Program-made: the position numbers and the translations under genes
Notes under the pieces: model-generated
Told to the model about the DNA's origin: nothing
Databases searched by the model: none
Seen by the model: only the letters and a program-made list of their open reading frames with translations
Part shown: piece after piece, positions 22,986 through 36,581 of the stretch
Layout of the letters: the number at the start of each line of letters is the position of its first letter
Numbering within the stretch: position 1 is the first letter of the stretch
Assembly: GCA_019914945.1 (NCBI GenBank)
Contig: CM034099.1
Location: 21,850,704 to 21,914,703, forward strand
Length of the DNA stretch: 64,000 nt
Direction: 5' to 3'
Origin: Typha latifolia
Lineage: Eukaryota; Streptophyta; Magnoliopsida; Poales; Typhaceae

Positions 22986-25900
22986 GAACGCACTGCCGGC
23001 ATTTGGGTGGGCTGCAAGAGATGCATCTGGTGTTCTCTCGCCATTTAATTTCACAAGAAGGTCTCTTTCCTCTACTATAGATGTAATTGTTTTACTCCAC
23101 GCTTTATCTTCTATTGGATTTGCTTCGCTTTGTATCTTTGATGGATCCTTTTTAGGACAGACAAGCTACCGTGATCCAAGACAAGATTCATGACTACGTT
23201 TCTCTTGGGGTTTTCTAGTGTTCACCTGTAAGGAAGTGAGTTGGTGCTTATATTCTTGAATCCAAGTTGCAAATGGAGCGATCCGATGAGTGTTCTACGT
23301 ACCTAGCTCAATTTTGATCCGAATCTGTCAAGTAAAAGAAACCAGCTTCCGTTAATTGAAGGAATTGGTGTCAGTGATCTTGATAATTGGACCTGAAACT
23401 ACTTTGAGCAAGACGTAGAATGTAGGCTAACTAAGAGCAACACAATTTTTTGTAACAGCACATGGAACAGACGGAGAGACAATTTAGCAGGCTATGTTCC
23501 TAAATTACTTCCAGAACTATTTTTAGCTCCATATGTTTATGCGTACTCCTTTTTGTTCTAGTTCTCTCTTTTCTTTTCTTTTTTTTCTTTTTTTGTCTCA
23601 AGGTAGGTCCCACTTTTGATCTTTATAATTTGGTAGATAATTTGATCTAGCCTTGATTAGTTTGTCTTTTTAGTATGTGTAGACGTAATTCTATAGAGAT
23701 ATTAACTGGCGTACTGTTAGTCAGTAACTTGTTCATTAAGAGTGTCACTTCAGTATTTTTTGCCAAAAGTTCTAGAAGGAATCAATCGTAGCAGTTCTCA
23801 GTCACTGAACTATTTGATCTATTAACTAAAAAATAATTTACATCACTTTTCTATGAATGTATTTTATGAGAGACATTATCAACTGATTATTTGCAACATT
23901 GTTCTGCTGAAGTTTTTACTTGCCATAATATTCCCCTATCTTGTGTTGATATTGTTTGCATGACATATATCATGGCAACATTTGTAACGTAGACAAGGCC
24001 ACTAGCACATTGTCAGGTTCATACTTCATAGAGTCGCGTTGGTATTTCGTATGTATTCCTTTCTGATTCACTTTTTTTTTGTAATTACCATAGGAAAAGA
24101 CAGAAGCATGTTTAATAGAGTTAATTATTTGGCTATATGTAATTGGCCTAATACCACAGCACTTGACTTGGATATGTTAAATGCTAATTTTCTTGTTACA
24201 TGGAAGGATTTCATGCCTTTATCTGTGATAGAAGTAATTTATGATATAGGACAGCATAATTTAATACTGATAATAATAAAACAATAGAATGGAATTCTGA
24301 CTACTTTTCATACTGCTATGCAGGTCCAAGAAGGATGACGATGTTACCTTAAAGATACTCTATTGTGGGATTTGTCACACTGATCTTCACACCATTAAGA
24401 ATGAATGGGGAAATGCTATGTACCCTGTTGTTCCTGGGTACTCTCAAACATACCTGTATTTCTGTATGGTACAGAAGTATCATTTTATGTTCCTGTTTTC
24501 CTATTGCAATGTAGCTTTGTTTGTATTCTTCCACAGGTATTTTCATATCATCTGAACATGTGCAGCTTCTTCCAACATCCAATACTTGTAGTTAAAGTCT
24601 GCGAGAACAAAGACTACAGTCGAGTAGCAAGACCTGCTGGTTATTTTGCTACACGATCTTCTTAATTTACTTGAGTGTCTTTCTTTTATGATAACTTAAA
24701 CCCTGAAGGCAGCTAATAGTTGGTTGAAATAGCGGGTGAAATTTAGAGTATCATCAAGTTCCATTTTTCAACTTTACATGATTTAGTTTTAAGATAATAT
24801 TCTCATCAGATCAAGGTGCAACTTATTGTTCGTTTCAACTGTAACCATGGTTCAAAGAGATTTATATAGCATTTTTCTCTTCCTTCTGCTATGTAGTTGG
24901 GATATTAAGGACTGCACATTGTCCATCTTGATTTCTTCCTGTTCCGAGCATTTTTGCTTTTCTCTTTATATCTCTTCATACAAATGTAGATCTAACGATT
25001 TTGTAGATTTGTAGAACATTCTTCTCCTCCTTTTATTATAACTGTTTTTCTCTTATAAAATTCCTGTTCTTGCTTACTGGAGAATAATAGAGTGTTATTC
25101 TGATATGATTTGCTTCAGATGATAGCTGGGTGTTGAAGGAACAATGTTAGACAAATGATCTCTGCTGTTGTAGGCACTAATAGTTCCCAGCAGGAACTTA
25201 ATCATAGCTTTTCCTTCCATAATTCCTTGCAGACATGAAGCTGTTGGAGTTGTGACTGATGTAGGCTGCAATGTTCACAAGTTCAAAGTTGGGGAGAAGG
25301 TTGGTGTGGGTTTCATGGTTGGTTCTTGCCTTTCTTGTGACAGCTGCAAGCAGGATTTTGAAAATTACTGCGACAAAATGATAACAACATGTAACGGTAT
25401 CTACCATGATGGTTTGACAACCTATGGTGGATTTTCTGATATATTGGTTGTAAACGAGCACTTTGTCGTTCGCATTCCTGAAAACCTTCCCCTGGACAAG
25501 GCTGCACCATTATTTTGTGCTGGAGTCACAGTGTATAGCCCAATGAAATATTTTGGACTCAATGAGCCAGGGAAGCATTTGGGGGTGGTTGGTCTTGGTG
25601 GTCTTGGACATGTGGCTGTAAAGTTCGGCAAGGCTTTTGGAATGAAAGTTACTGTGATAAGCACATCTCCTAAGAAGGAAAAGGAAGCAATTGAACACTT
25701 GGGAGCTGATTCATTCTTGGTCAGCCGCGATCCTGATCACATCCAGGTAAAACAATAGTTCAGTTACCTTTGATGCAGTCAACCTTCATTCTTTTATTGT
25801 AATCTTTCTCTCGGGTGAAATTTGAAATGCTATGTATTGGTAACAGGCTGCAAGGGGTACCATGGATGGTATCATTGATACAGTCTCTGCTTTCCACCCT

Positions 25901-26306
25901 ATTGCACCCCTGCTCTCATTATTGAAGGCCACGGGAAAGATGATTATGGTGGGAGCCCCAAACAAACCATTGGAACTACCTACTTCCTCCCTAATTCAAG
26001 GCAAGTATCAAAATATACACTCGTCGATGAAATATATATACATGTCTAAGGATCGGATGATGGAAATTGACAAGTTCATCTTTGCCAGGTGGGAAAATCT
26101 TGGCTGGAAGTTGTGTTGGAGGAATGAAAGACACCCAAGAAATGATAGAATTCGCCGCAAAGCATGGCATAACTGCAGAAGTTGAGGTTATTGGAATGGA
26201 CTATGTGAACACAGCCATGGAGCGGCTTGCTGCGGGTGATGTGAAATATCGATTTGTTATCGATGTAGCAAACACTCTTAATAGCAGTGGAGGAAGTTCA
26301 ACTTAG
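22981..26306 (+). CDS. Zinc-dependent alcohol dehydrogenase, CAD/mannitol-dehydrogenase type
   Basis: Exons 22981-23060, 24324-24437, 25233-25746, 25847-26000 and 26089-26306 give 359 residues, the usual length. Medium-chain dehydrogenases of this group reduce cinnamyl-type aldehydes or oxidise alcohols with NADP(H) in the cytosol. Seen: catalytic zinc ligands C44, H66-E67 and C160; structural zinc C97, C100, C103, C111; Rossmann motif GLGGLG (185-190); STSPKKEKE (208-216), where the Ser favours NADP; and the family C terminus [12 protein letters not shown]...[11 protein letters not shown]. The KNEWGN stretch (52-57) resembles CAD-like/mannitol dehydrogenases more than lignin-pathway CADs, so substrate is uncertain. 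Intron 4 appears to be GC-AG. The start follows the GA repeat directly; no in-frame upstream ATG is seen. Confidence 0.94.
26001..26088 (+). other. GC-AG intron in the alcohol dehydrogenase gene
   Basis: The exon ends ...CAAG and the intron begins GCAAGT, the strong consensus for the minor GC-AG class; the acceptor is TTTGCCAG. Splicing here restores the family sequence ([16 protein letters not shown]). No GT donor nearby gives an equally good protein. Confidence 0.85.
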
Positions 26307-27062
26307 GGGAAGTTTTGTTCATGGTAAATGAAATATTATTTACCTGCACTGTGTTGTTTTCTGCATGCCCTGGCCTGGACCGATATATGAACAATGTATT
26401 GGAACTCCTGTTAGCTTAATGTTCTGGGTAATTTTAGATTGCTATCTCGCATGCTTAGGTGCCAGAAAATGATTGGCTTCTCTGTATGTGATCGGATCTG
26501 ATGTTTTATTAATAAGTACTTGGTTTGGCTATGCCGAACTTACTGGTCTATCCAAAATACGAATATCATTGCAACTTCTGAGGTGGAATGATCATCTATT
26601 CAGATCATCTCGTGAATCTAAATTTACATGGTCGTAAACTTCTTGTCACGTGCCCATTATTCTGTAACCTTCGTCAGTCAGTCGTCGCATCAATCGGTTT
26701 CCAGAAAAAAAAAAAAAGAATCTGTTTTCATAGCCAGACTTGAAACAGAGAGGGAAGAACCGAGGAGCCCATTTATATTTGATGGCCAAATGAGTAAGGC
26801 AATTAAGTGAAGTCATGGTGCACTGGTGGACTACCCATTTTGTGATGTTCCGTCTCACTAAGCTTCTGTGGGTGCAAATTTTTTTATCTTTCGTTCCGTT
26901 TCTATGTACTTTCACAGATTTTGGAATGCTGTAGTGGCCTATAGATTATAATTCCTATTGCATATAATTGAGTTGATGTGATTGGCAGGACCAGTGCTAT
27001 GTATTCACCATAGCTCATTAATAGTTGATAACATTTCAGTTTACACTAGATAGTCTGTGTTT

Positions 27063-27098
<36 letters not shown>

Positions 27099-29685
27099 CT
27101 TGTTTACCTGTGATCTTCTTTGTGACGAGAATATGATTGTGTGAATGCTGAACTGATTGCATGACCAAACAGAAAATATATCTTAGTAACAAATTTTATT
27201 GGTTGAGTTTTATTTGATAACTGAGATCAGCTTCCATCACAATTTAATCAGTGTTTGCTTCTGAATTGTCCTGACAATGAGTTCAGATATCTTCTCAAAT
27301 AATAGAACGCATTTTCTTAAATACCACACTTCTATAAAATTACTTGAGGCAATATTAACTTGTAGAAGTATTAAGGCAATGGCAAGAAATTAATGTGGGT
27401 TGCAACACTCCTCACAAATTCAGTATTATTTAAACTGAGAAACGGATCTAAGTTTATGTGAATTGCCAGTGATAATCAAATTTTTTACGATTCACTTCAA
27501 TCACTATAACTCAGCACCATTTAAATTCACTAGAGAGAACAAATAATTAATATCATGAGAGTAAACTACTTGGCATTTGAAATCACTCTTTATGTTGTAA
27601 TGATCTGTTCTTCCTGAGCATGAATAGTTATCAAAAGATTACAATGAATCAAAAGGAGATAGTGGGCACTTGGAGATTACAAGACTGCATTTGTAGACAA
27701 AATAGTAGTAAAATTTCAATTAGGTGCAAAATCACAACTAATCATGCTTCCTCTTTCTGCATGATTGATGCCAACTAGTAGAGAAACCATCAAGTGTCAT
27801 CTGTAAATGAGATCACTCTTCTGCTGTTGTTTAGTCATTGGCTACAGGAAAGGGTTATCTTTGTTGCTCACACCACTTCCAACAGCAGTCACTTGGCCAT
27901 TTCAGATGACAAATTTTCCTGGAAGTGTGTCACAGCTTGGCCTTCATCAACCAAATTTGTATTTTTCTGATGAGGTATTAACTATTACGTGTGCTGAGTC
28001 AGCCAATTGCGATCCCCTTCACTTCCCTCTTGCTGACTAGCTACCTTATTCGCAACATAAGGTTTAGGTAAGTGCTGAATTGGTTGTTTTCTAACTTAAT
28101 GTTGACGTAGTACCATTTGCTGGTTGTCTGGTCATATCTTGAGATTAGTATAAACTTCTTTTTCTTTAAATTACTCATCCTATTATGTAATAGATTGATA
28201 GTAGAAAAATTATAGATTTAAACGTCGTTTCGTACTCCTGTGGGCCAGAATTTGATTTCAGACTTTGTTCTCTTGTCTATCAGAATCATATTATGATAAT
28301 GTCAATAACTTTAAGGTTTAGAGAAGCAACTTGAGGCCATATTAGTATACTTCAACATCAAGTTGGAAATTTTTTTTTAACTCATTAAAATATAACAGGT
28401 GTATCATATTCATTTTTTAAGCAAATATGCCATGTCCTAGGAAAAAATGAATTGTCCTTTCTATACAAGAAGGAATAATAAGCGCTGGCCATTGGCCCTT
28501 ATCCCTCAGATTCAAAGTGTGGTACCACCAAACCAATGCCAACTATACTAATTGGTAGGTCGACTTCATAAATAGTAAATGTATCTTCCATTCTCAAGGA
28601 CAGTTAAGTGGGTCGTTGCATCATACGCGAATCTTTTTGTTCTATCCACCAACCCTTTCTAGCTCAGCTTCCATAGTAGCAGAAAGGCTTTTCCTATATT
28701 GGATTCCACTTCCAATACATTTATTATGGATTTGATATTTTAGTGGAAGAAGAGTCATGGGCATTTTTCTAGAACTGCAGGTTGTTTAGCTGCACCAGTG
28801 TTTGTTTCAGAATCAGAGTTAGTTGCAAAAATTAGTGTGCAGTTGATTGGATTTGATTGATTTGTGATTCAGCTAGAGTTGGTTTGAAAGGAATCATGGT
28901 GGATATAGAGAAGCAATAGGATATCCTTAACCAAACAATATTTTTGCTTCCACCTAACACGTGTTCTTATTGTAAGTCAGATAGTTGACACTAAATGAGG
29001 GAAAATTGTCACAAGAGTAGCCTCTTAGGTAAGTTCTAAGAAGACATGCAAAGAAGTCACAACTGGGGCCCTGGAATATAACCTGTTTGCCAAACAACCA
29101 AAGTGATTCTGAGTACCTAAAGCTCTGTGCCTCAGGATTTCCACAAACAGGGTATTGTGGAACATAAAGCTCTTAATTTAAATATCGTAAGATTCTAATA
29201 TCTATTAAGCTGATTTTGACGAATTCATACCAAACCAATTGTAATCTCAATCAAATTTGTGTTAGAAACTTTTGATCGGAGTAGTTGCAATCCTGACAAG
29301 CTGGCTGTTTTAGAGATCTACCAAGCACTTGAAGTACGATCACCAAATGAACTAAAAGAATCGTCATGCACAGATAAGTTTATAATCAGATACATCACAA
29401 GTAAGCCCTTCATTAAAACAGAATACTTCATAATATCAGTCTGTGTTTCATGGTATTATTATTGGAATGCAATAAACCAAGGCAAGGGGAAACAATGAGT
29501 TTTAGATAATAAACCCACTTGCCTGCACACTTGGATGCAAATAGAACATGGATCCCCCCTAACTACAAGCCAGAAAGCCAAATACAATGACAAAGTACCC
29601 AACACAATGCAAGGCCCCCACTACTAACAATGCTGCAGAAGATAGCAAGAAGATGCCCACATAACAACTGGAGTGGCCTCAAATC
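26307..29685. other. Intergenic region between two convergent genes
   Basis: 3.4 kb between the stop codons of the dehydrogenase (+) and glutamine synthetase (-). Contains a CT microsatellite (27066-27096) and an A13 tract near 26705. Short ORFs (for example about 27807-28040) have no recognisable motif. No transposon or RNA gene seen. Confidence 0.5.
27066..27096. repeat. (CT)n microsatellite
   Basis: About fifteen CT units followed by CCCC, in the convergent intergenic spacer. Confidence 0.95.
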
Positions 29686-32526
29686 TCATGGTTTCCAGAG
29701 TATGGTAGTATCAGCAATCAAGGATGTCACAACATAAGGATCCATGTTGGAAGCTGGCCTCCTATCTTCAAAGTAACCTGAATTGCAAAATGTATCCACA
29801 TGAGCAATGTGATCTTAGGTAAGATATGTGCATAAAGTTGCTTAAAAAAAGAGCATATTTAACCTTTGCCATTCTGCTCTGTCTCACGGCCAACTCGAAT
29901 TGATGCTCCACGGTTGGCAACTCCCTGTCAAACGAAGCAAGATGTCTTAGCTAATGCATTCTTCCAGTAGTAAATTTATATTATCCTGTATATTTGCAAC
30001 TATATGTGGCACATACCCATAGGAAGGTGTTCATATCAGCAGTCTCATGACGGCCAGTGAGGCGGCGCTCATTCCCCTCACCATAAGCTGCAATGTGCTC
30101 CTTATGCCTCAATCCAAGCTTTTCGATGGCCTTCTTTATGACTTCGTAGCCTCCATCATTTCTCATGGACTTGGTGCTGAAAGAAACATACGAAATGAAT
30201 AAGATGAAATGAAGGAATGTTGACAAGGTGTATAATAGAATTCTCTTGCCTTCTAGCCCAGGTGAGTGAAAAGAGGGAAAGATTTAATCAAAAAAAAATC
30301 TTTACCTGTAATTAGTGTGAGCACCAGCACCATTCCAGTCACCCTTAACAAATCAGAGAACAGAAAATATATCAGATATAACATATTTAGGAAACAAAGG
30401 AGCACATACAATATCTGGATTTGCCAAGGGAAAATAATTACCTGGATTGGTTTCGGGTCAAATGAGAGAACTACACCTGCAATCTCGGTGATCCTCTGTT
30501 CAAAGCAGTAAGTAGAAGTATAATTAGCATAGCAGTAATTATGCATATGCAAGTAACTAAAATACATAGGCAATATTTCCAAATTGTGTCCTAAATTACC
30601 TCAAGAATGTAGCGAGCAACCCACAGCTCATCACCCGCAGAGATACCAACAGCAGGACCAACTTGGAATTCCCACTGTCGATCACAGAATTAAATTGCTT
30701 AAAGAGAGAATTCAAGAAAGAAATGCAATGAACAAATTAAAAAAAATCAATATTACTTGGCCTGGCATGACTTCTCCATTTATACCACTTATGTTGATGC
30801 CTGCATAAAGACATGCTTTGTAGTGGGAATCAACAACGTCACGACCGAAGGCTTTGTCTGCGCCTGCAGCGCAATAATAGGGGCCCTAGTACACAAACTC
30901 TGGTCAGTTAGTACTTGATTATAAGGGTTAAAGTTATTGCAAAGATAAGGCTTCATGGATACAAATCTGAAATTGTTTGCATGGCAGCAAAATGAACACA
31001 GAAATACACATGAAAGCCTACTAGATTAAGCCAGTAGAAATAATCAAATGTAACTACCTGAGGACCAGGGAAACCACCAACAGGCCATCCAAGAGGCCAT
31101 TTGACATCTTTCTGCAAGAGAGTGTACTCCTGCTCTATTCCATACCTGTTATTTGTTTGCAAAGAGAACAACGACACTAACAACTATCAACATAAGGCTA
31201 AAGGAATTAAGAACAATTTTCTTTTTTTGTTATCAGTAACCATAATATATTTTACATCTTAGAATAATTTTTTACCATGGTATTTCAGCAGCAACATCCG
31301 GATGATTAAATATCTTAGCAGCATTATATCTTTTGTTGGTCGGAATCGGCTCTCCAGCTGGGGTATAGCAGTCGCACATGACCTATATTCATGTGAATAG
31401 TATACGTCTTAATTAAACCAATCTTTGAAAAAGAAACCAACATGAATCAATTAATAGGAATTGAAAGAAAGATAGACTTACAAGAATATTGTTCCCTCTC
31501 CTGAAAGGATCCTTGAAAATGGCTTGGGGACTAAATCCACATAAAAGCAAATAAGTAGACAACTCAAGGATATGAATACCAAAAATTTGAAGGGAGTTAG
31601 GGAATCCACACTTACTACAAGATCACTTCACTGTCCTCGCCAGGAGCCTGGCCTGTGCTCGAACCATCGTAGTTCCACTTCGGAAGCTTGCTTGGATCAG
31701 TGACAGGGCCAGGAAGAGTCTGTTCAAGAATTATGAGTATTGATCAGGGGAAAAAAAGAGATCAAATTCCGAGGGTAGTATACGAATTAAACTAAGCATA
31801 TTAGAATGATAACGACTATCTCTAAAGCTCGTGAATGAAATCTTACCCTCGCTTTGCTTCGAAGATCCATACCAGATCCTCCAATCCTGACGAACACAAT
31901 AACAGGCACAAGGTGCAAATGATTATCAGAACAAACAACCATGTTTTGGGAAAAAGAAAAAGAAAAAAAAAACAAGCTTTTCCACAAGATCCGGAACTTA
32001 GGAAAATTCCCACAGAACAAAGTTCATTGACTTCAAAAGAACCAGAAAAAAAAAAGAGGAAGAATACATAGTCAAAAAGAAAGAAAAATTCTCCGGAAAT
32101 AAGAAAAAGGATATATACTATAAAGAGTAAGATGAGTGACACAGAGATGCGAAATAATAAAGATAACTACTAATGTTGAGGAAAGGATCCAAGCCAATAG
32201 CGAATCACAGGGAAGAGTTGCATATTTAGAACTGGAAACAGATATAGACCAAAGATCTCCACTCAATTCCAACCACAGTGACATAAGATGGGAGAACAAA
32301 ACGAAATCAAACCCATGTCATAAAATGATCACATAAACCAGAAAGGAACCTCCTTTACGAATTCTACGAACCATTGAACACTCCTCACGGTATAACTCCA
32401 ACAAAGAGCAACCAAAAAGAGAAGAAACGGATCAATCGAAGAAGAAACCCACCATATGTACTCGGCTATGATCTTGTCCGTGGTCTCAGAAAGGTTAAGG
32501 TTGATGAGATCCGTGAGCGTCGACAT
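29686..32526 (-). CDS. Cytosolic glutamine synthetase (GS1)
   Basis: Thirteen exons on the minus strand: 32453-32526, 31847-31886, 31616-31719, 31482-31530, 31276-31382, 31058-31145, 30757-30885, 30600-30674, 30442-30495, 30306-30343, 30017-30176, 29864-29924, 29686-29777. They total 1071 nt, 356 residues, exactly the GS1 length. It makes glutamine from glutamate, ammonia and ATP. Seen: [20 protein letters not shown] with no transit peptide, hence cytosolic; beta-grasp segment [35 protein letters not shown]; Glu-rich catalytic [14 protein letters not shown] signature [29 protein letters not shown]; and [12 protein letters not shown]. The chloroplast form's C-terminal extension is absent. All donors are GT and all acceptors AG. 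Exons are only moderately GC-rich, unlike the receptor kinase. Confidence 0.97.
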
Positions 32527-33850
32527 GGCTGCGAACGAGAGGAGAGAAGAGAAGCTAGAGAACGCCCAGATCTATCTGAAAGATATGAGCAAAGAGGAGA
32601 GGATACCAAGCGTTAATATAAGCGAGATTTTCTCAGATTCCGGACTTTTTTGTTGGAATGATATAAAATAGATTACTATTTGTTATCTTATGTCATAATT
32701 TTAATTAGAAAATGAGATGGGGTGGATAATTAATTTTGTGCAATAATTCTCGATTTCCAATTCATTTTATTGTTCGTTTCATTTCTCTTTATACCGGGTG
32801 GACTTCTGGGTCGCCGGTTTTACCAAACCTCAACCGGCTGGGCCAGTTTATATGTACTTGTTGTCATGGACCCATCATCACCTATTCTGCTCTATTCACT
32901 CTTGGTGATTATAATTTATAAACAATATAATGACGGAAATAATCTTAGTATGGGTAGGTGAGTGGACTTATTAATAATCAAATTTAATTTGACAATTAAA
33001 AAACTGAGCTCTATAATTCAACGCTGTACTCACCTAATATATTCAAAGTTTTTTTTTGTTCAATTAATGCGGCGGAATCTTATTTAGTTCAATGAATTCG
33101 GAAACCAAAAAGGGAGGAGGATGTCAGATTGGAATAATAATTGGGCTCTCTATTGTTTTGCTCAATTTCTGAAGCTTTTGGAGAGCTAAATCAGCTGATG
33201 AAATCTTCAAACGAAATGGGATTGGGAACTCATCACTCCTTCGCACGCAGCCTCGGTTCTCACCGACACGTCTCGTCCAAATCGATCAGTCCATTAGCTA
33301 TTGGCCTCTCAGTGGGCCCCACCCTCGGAAATGGAACAATTTATCGCTGACGTGGAAAGATTCCCCTCGCACGAAATCCTTTATAATATTCTATTGGATT
33401 CCCCGTCGCCACCGTATCTATCTATGCACATATTTTAGATAGTATTTAAAGAAGTTAAAATATGTTATCTTTTAACTTCCTTTTGGAAATTTCAAAATAT
33501 TCCACATTCGAATTTCCTGTGGTCTTTTTTCCAATTTAATTTAATAATATGATTCAAATAGTCATAATATCTAATCCATTAATGATAAAAAAATTAATTT
33601 AATAAATTATAGTATATAGTATAATATTTTTATATTAGTTGATTTTAGTGTTTAATATTATTTTTTTTAAACTAATTTGTCTTTCACTGATAGCTTTCTA
33701 AATCAAAAACTAGATATAATTAAATTACAAAAGCCTCAATTCACTAAGCACCAAAAAAAAAAAAAAACCAAAGAATAATCACTTCAACTAATCTTTTCAG
33801 CACAAGTATGGTAAAAATTTATATTAGATTCATGGTATGCCAACATCTTC

Positions 33851-33872
33851 ATATATATATATATATATATAT
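33851..33872. repeat. (AT)n microsatellite
   Basis: Eleven uninterrupted AT units. Confidence 0.95.
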
Positions 33873-34792
33873 GTAAAGAATATGATTATGCTATTAAAGC
33901 TTATTATTTACATATCATGAATACACATTCATAATATAAGCTAGAATCTAACACTATAATGTAAGGTAGTGTACAGGTTATAACAGCCAATTAATAATTA
34001 TCAATATCTACTTTCTTCTTTTGTTTATAAGTCTAATTCAAGCAATCTTGGACAGCTTATGGAGTTCACATTTACCCATATTTATGTCCGCAAACTTCCT
34101 TTATTTATTTATATATTTATCCTAGAATGCTTTGGAAACATACATACAATTGAATATTAGGATACATAGAATAATGTAACAACTGTATATATTGTTCTCA
34201 GCCTATTGGTTTATTTTGTTTTTATTAAAAAAATATCGCCTATTGGTTGTCGATGCAAACATATATTTCTTATCCGATAAGGTGATAATATTTCTCTCTC
34301 ATAATCAAATAATTAAAATTAAATAATACTAAATAAAATTAATCAGAAATATTATATGAATCAGAAGTAGTAACTGTCACTTTTTAAATTATAAGAATAA
34401 ATTAGTCGTATTTTATTTATCTCCCTTAGTTATCCATTTCTAATAAACTAATAAAAGTTGCGCTCCATTATTAAGAAATTTTTTATAAAAATAAACAATA
34501 AAAAACTTAAATTCTAAATCTAGTCACATATATAAATCATCTTATATACCCCTTAATTTATAAACCAATCAAAATTATTTTTAATAACTAATGGGTGTGT
34601 CCTATATTAGTATTTGGAGACATCATATCACATCCTAATAATATGAAAATGTAGTGTGTGATATGCAAAAAAAAATCCTTCAAAAATAAATAGTTTAATT
34701 CGTATCTTTAATATCTGGTCACTGGTTGATTGCAAGTCATGCTTGTGAATTATAGCGTTAGCCACTGTCCTGTCTCGGGATATGAATCCCTC

Positions 34793-34975
34793 GTTGGATC
34801 CTTTATTAGCTGGATAAATATTTCTAGAACTCCAGCAGGAAGTCAAAATACTATCAGGATTATATTTATATCCACAAAAACATCTCAAAAGCTTAACGAT
34901 CATTAATCCTGACCAAAGAAAACAAAATTGAGATGTTGATTAGAGGGATAAGCATGTCCATCCTTTCTTATTCCT
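34793..34975. repeat. Direct repeat copy 1 (pairs with 35388-35560)
   Basis: Shares GTCAAAATACTAT, AGGATTATAT, ACATCTCAAAAGCTTA, CATTAATCCTGACCAAA and GAGCATGCCCATCC-like blocks, in the same order, with the second copy about 590 bp downstream. Copy 1 has a few extra bases. It probably reflects an old segmental or transposon-borne duplication. Confidence 0.8.
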
Positions 34976-35387
34976 GAACCGGATAGAGTATCTGCGTTAG
35001 GATAACTTCATCCGTGATCAACTGATACTTTGTAAAAAAAGTCAGAATAAGTACCTTAATTTATATCTATAGTTGACAAACAATCGATTAAAATATGAGA
35101 AATTATATTTTACGCACATATTGTTTGGTTCAATTGTACAAATTTTTTATGTATTTTTAACTTAAGTATTTAATTCTTTTTAATTTGGACGAACGTGCAA
35201 TATTTTTTTTTTAATATTTGATTAAATTTAACATTGAATTTAATTTTTTTTATTATAAATAAAATTATAAAAGATTGAATAAGCTTTCTAATATATGTAA
35301 AAAATATTAATTAAAATTTAAACGATAAAAATATGACAAATATGTTAAACGGATATATATTTATGTCATATATTTATCATCTAGATC

Positions 35388-35560
35388 CTATTAATTCAAG
35401 CAAAGGCTAAATAATTCTAGAATTCGTAGCTGAAAGTCAAAATACTATGAGGATTATATCCAGAAAAACATCTCAAAAGCTTACTGGCCATTAATCCTGA
35501 CCAAATAAAGAAAAATTGAGATATTGATAAGAGTGATGAGCATGCCCATCCCTTAATTTT
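35388..35560. repeat. Direct repeat copy 2 (pairs with 34793-34975)
   Basis: Same orientation as copy 1, roughly 85-90% alike by eye over the shared blocks. It runs directly into the foldback element at 35.56 kb; related AT-rich sequence also lies between the copies. Confidence 0.8.
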
Positions 35561-35832
35561 TTTTTTCATTATATTTGACTAATATAAAAATTAAATTTGA
35601 AAATTTTATTGAGACAAAGTCATAGAGGATTTAATAAAATTTCTAATATGTATTGAATTTTAAATAATAAATATATTAAACATATATATGTTTTATCTTT
35701 TTTTGCCACCTAAAAGTCAATATGTATTATTTTATATGTATTAGAAAATTTATTTAATTTTTTATAACTTTGGCTTTAACGAGAGTCTTCAAATTTGACT
35801 TTTAGGTTAGTCAAATATGACTAAAAAAATAA
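35556..35832. mobile_element. Foldback MITE with long AT-rich TIRs
   Basis: The left end (TATTTGACTAATATAAAAA..., running on to TTTCTAATATGTAT) is matched in reverse complement by the right end (ATATGTATTAGAAAATTT... to TTAGTCAAATATGACTAA). The arms are about 95 bp with mismatches, and the loop includes TTTGCCACC. The length is about 275 bp with no ORF. The terminal motif TAGTCAAATATGACTA is itself a near-palindrome. Superfamily not determined. Confidence 0.8.
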
Positions 35833-36581
35833 TAATCGATACTTTAATTTAGATCATAAATAATTAAGTGTTTAAGTTGAAAATATAATAGATTTTCATA
35901 GTACCGAAGTGCAATGAACCCGCTAAAAATAACATAGCATAAAAATAAGAATTTGCCAATAAATCTTAAAAAAGTTTAAGTTGCCCAATCAAACCGCAAG
36001 TCTAAGCCCACCATTAGCCAGGGCAGGCCTGGCCAAGAGCCAGTTCAAGACCCAAGAGGCCCCCAATTGGCTACATAAGGTGTTACAAGTGAAATAATCT
36101 GGAAGGTAATAACAGATCTAATATTTGCCGCATTGTTTGCTAGTTGTCTTGCATAGTGAAGGACTAAAGGGCAATAGAGGAGCTTGTTGTAATGCTCATA
36201 AGCATAAATTCAGAAACCAGTTACACTCAAGAGACATGATATGTTAATCCAAACTTATCAGTTCATTTGAAAGCAAGTAGATCTTGCATCTGAAAGGTGA
36301 TGGCAATATTAGAAGTAACGTATTGCAAATGATATTATCTCAACTACAAAGAGTTTGATATCCTTGTTACATATGTATATCTGAAAGCTGTCACAAGCCC
36401 ACACCTTTTTTTTTTTTGGCTGTAAGAAAGCTAGTACATGTACAAGACTTCAGTTAAACCAGAAACACAGACAAGCATCTGCATTCTGCAAGTAAAACAA
36501 CTATACTTGAGCAAGAGGTTGCATCAGCTCACTGACAAAAGAGAAATGAACTTCTGTAGACTATAACTTGATCATGGAACA

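Larger units (their letters stand above)
32527..36581. other. Region upstream of GS1 and downstream of the RING gene
   Basis: About 4 kb. The GS1 promoter should lie in the first part (32527 upward). Beyond 33.4 kb it is very AT-rich, with a (TA)n tract (33851-33872), a pair of direct repeats (34.8 and 35.4 kb) and a foldback MITE (35.56-35.83 kb), each listed separately. No gene is visible. Confidence 0.6.

Noticed and set aside
27807..28040. 77-codon ORF between the convergent genes
   Set aside because: No motif, no splice context and no coding bias; likely chance.
36401..36420. Poly-T tract as a possible processed-gene tail
   Set aside because: Short, lies downstream of an intron-containing gene, and no retrocopy adjoins it.
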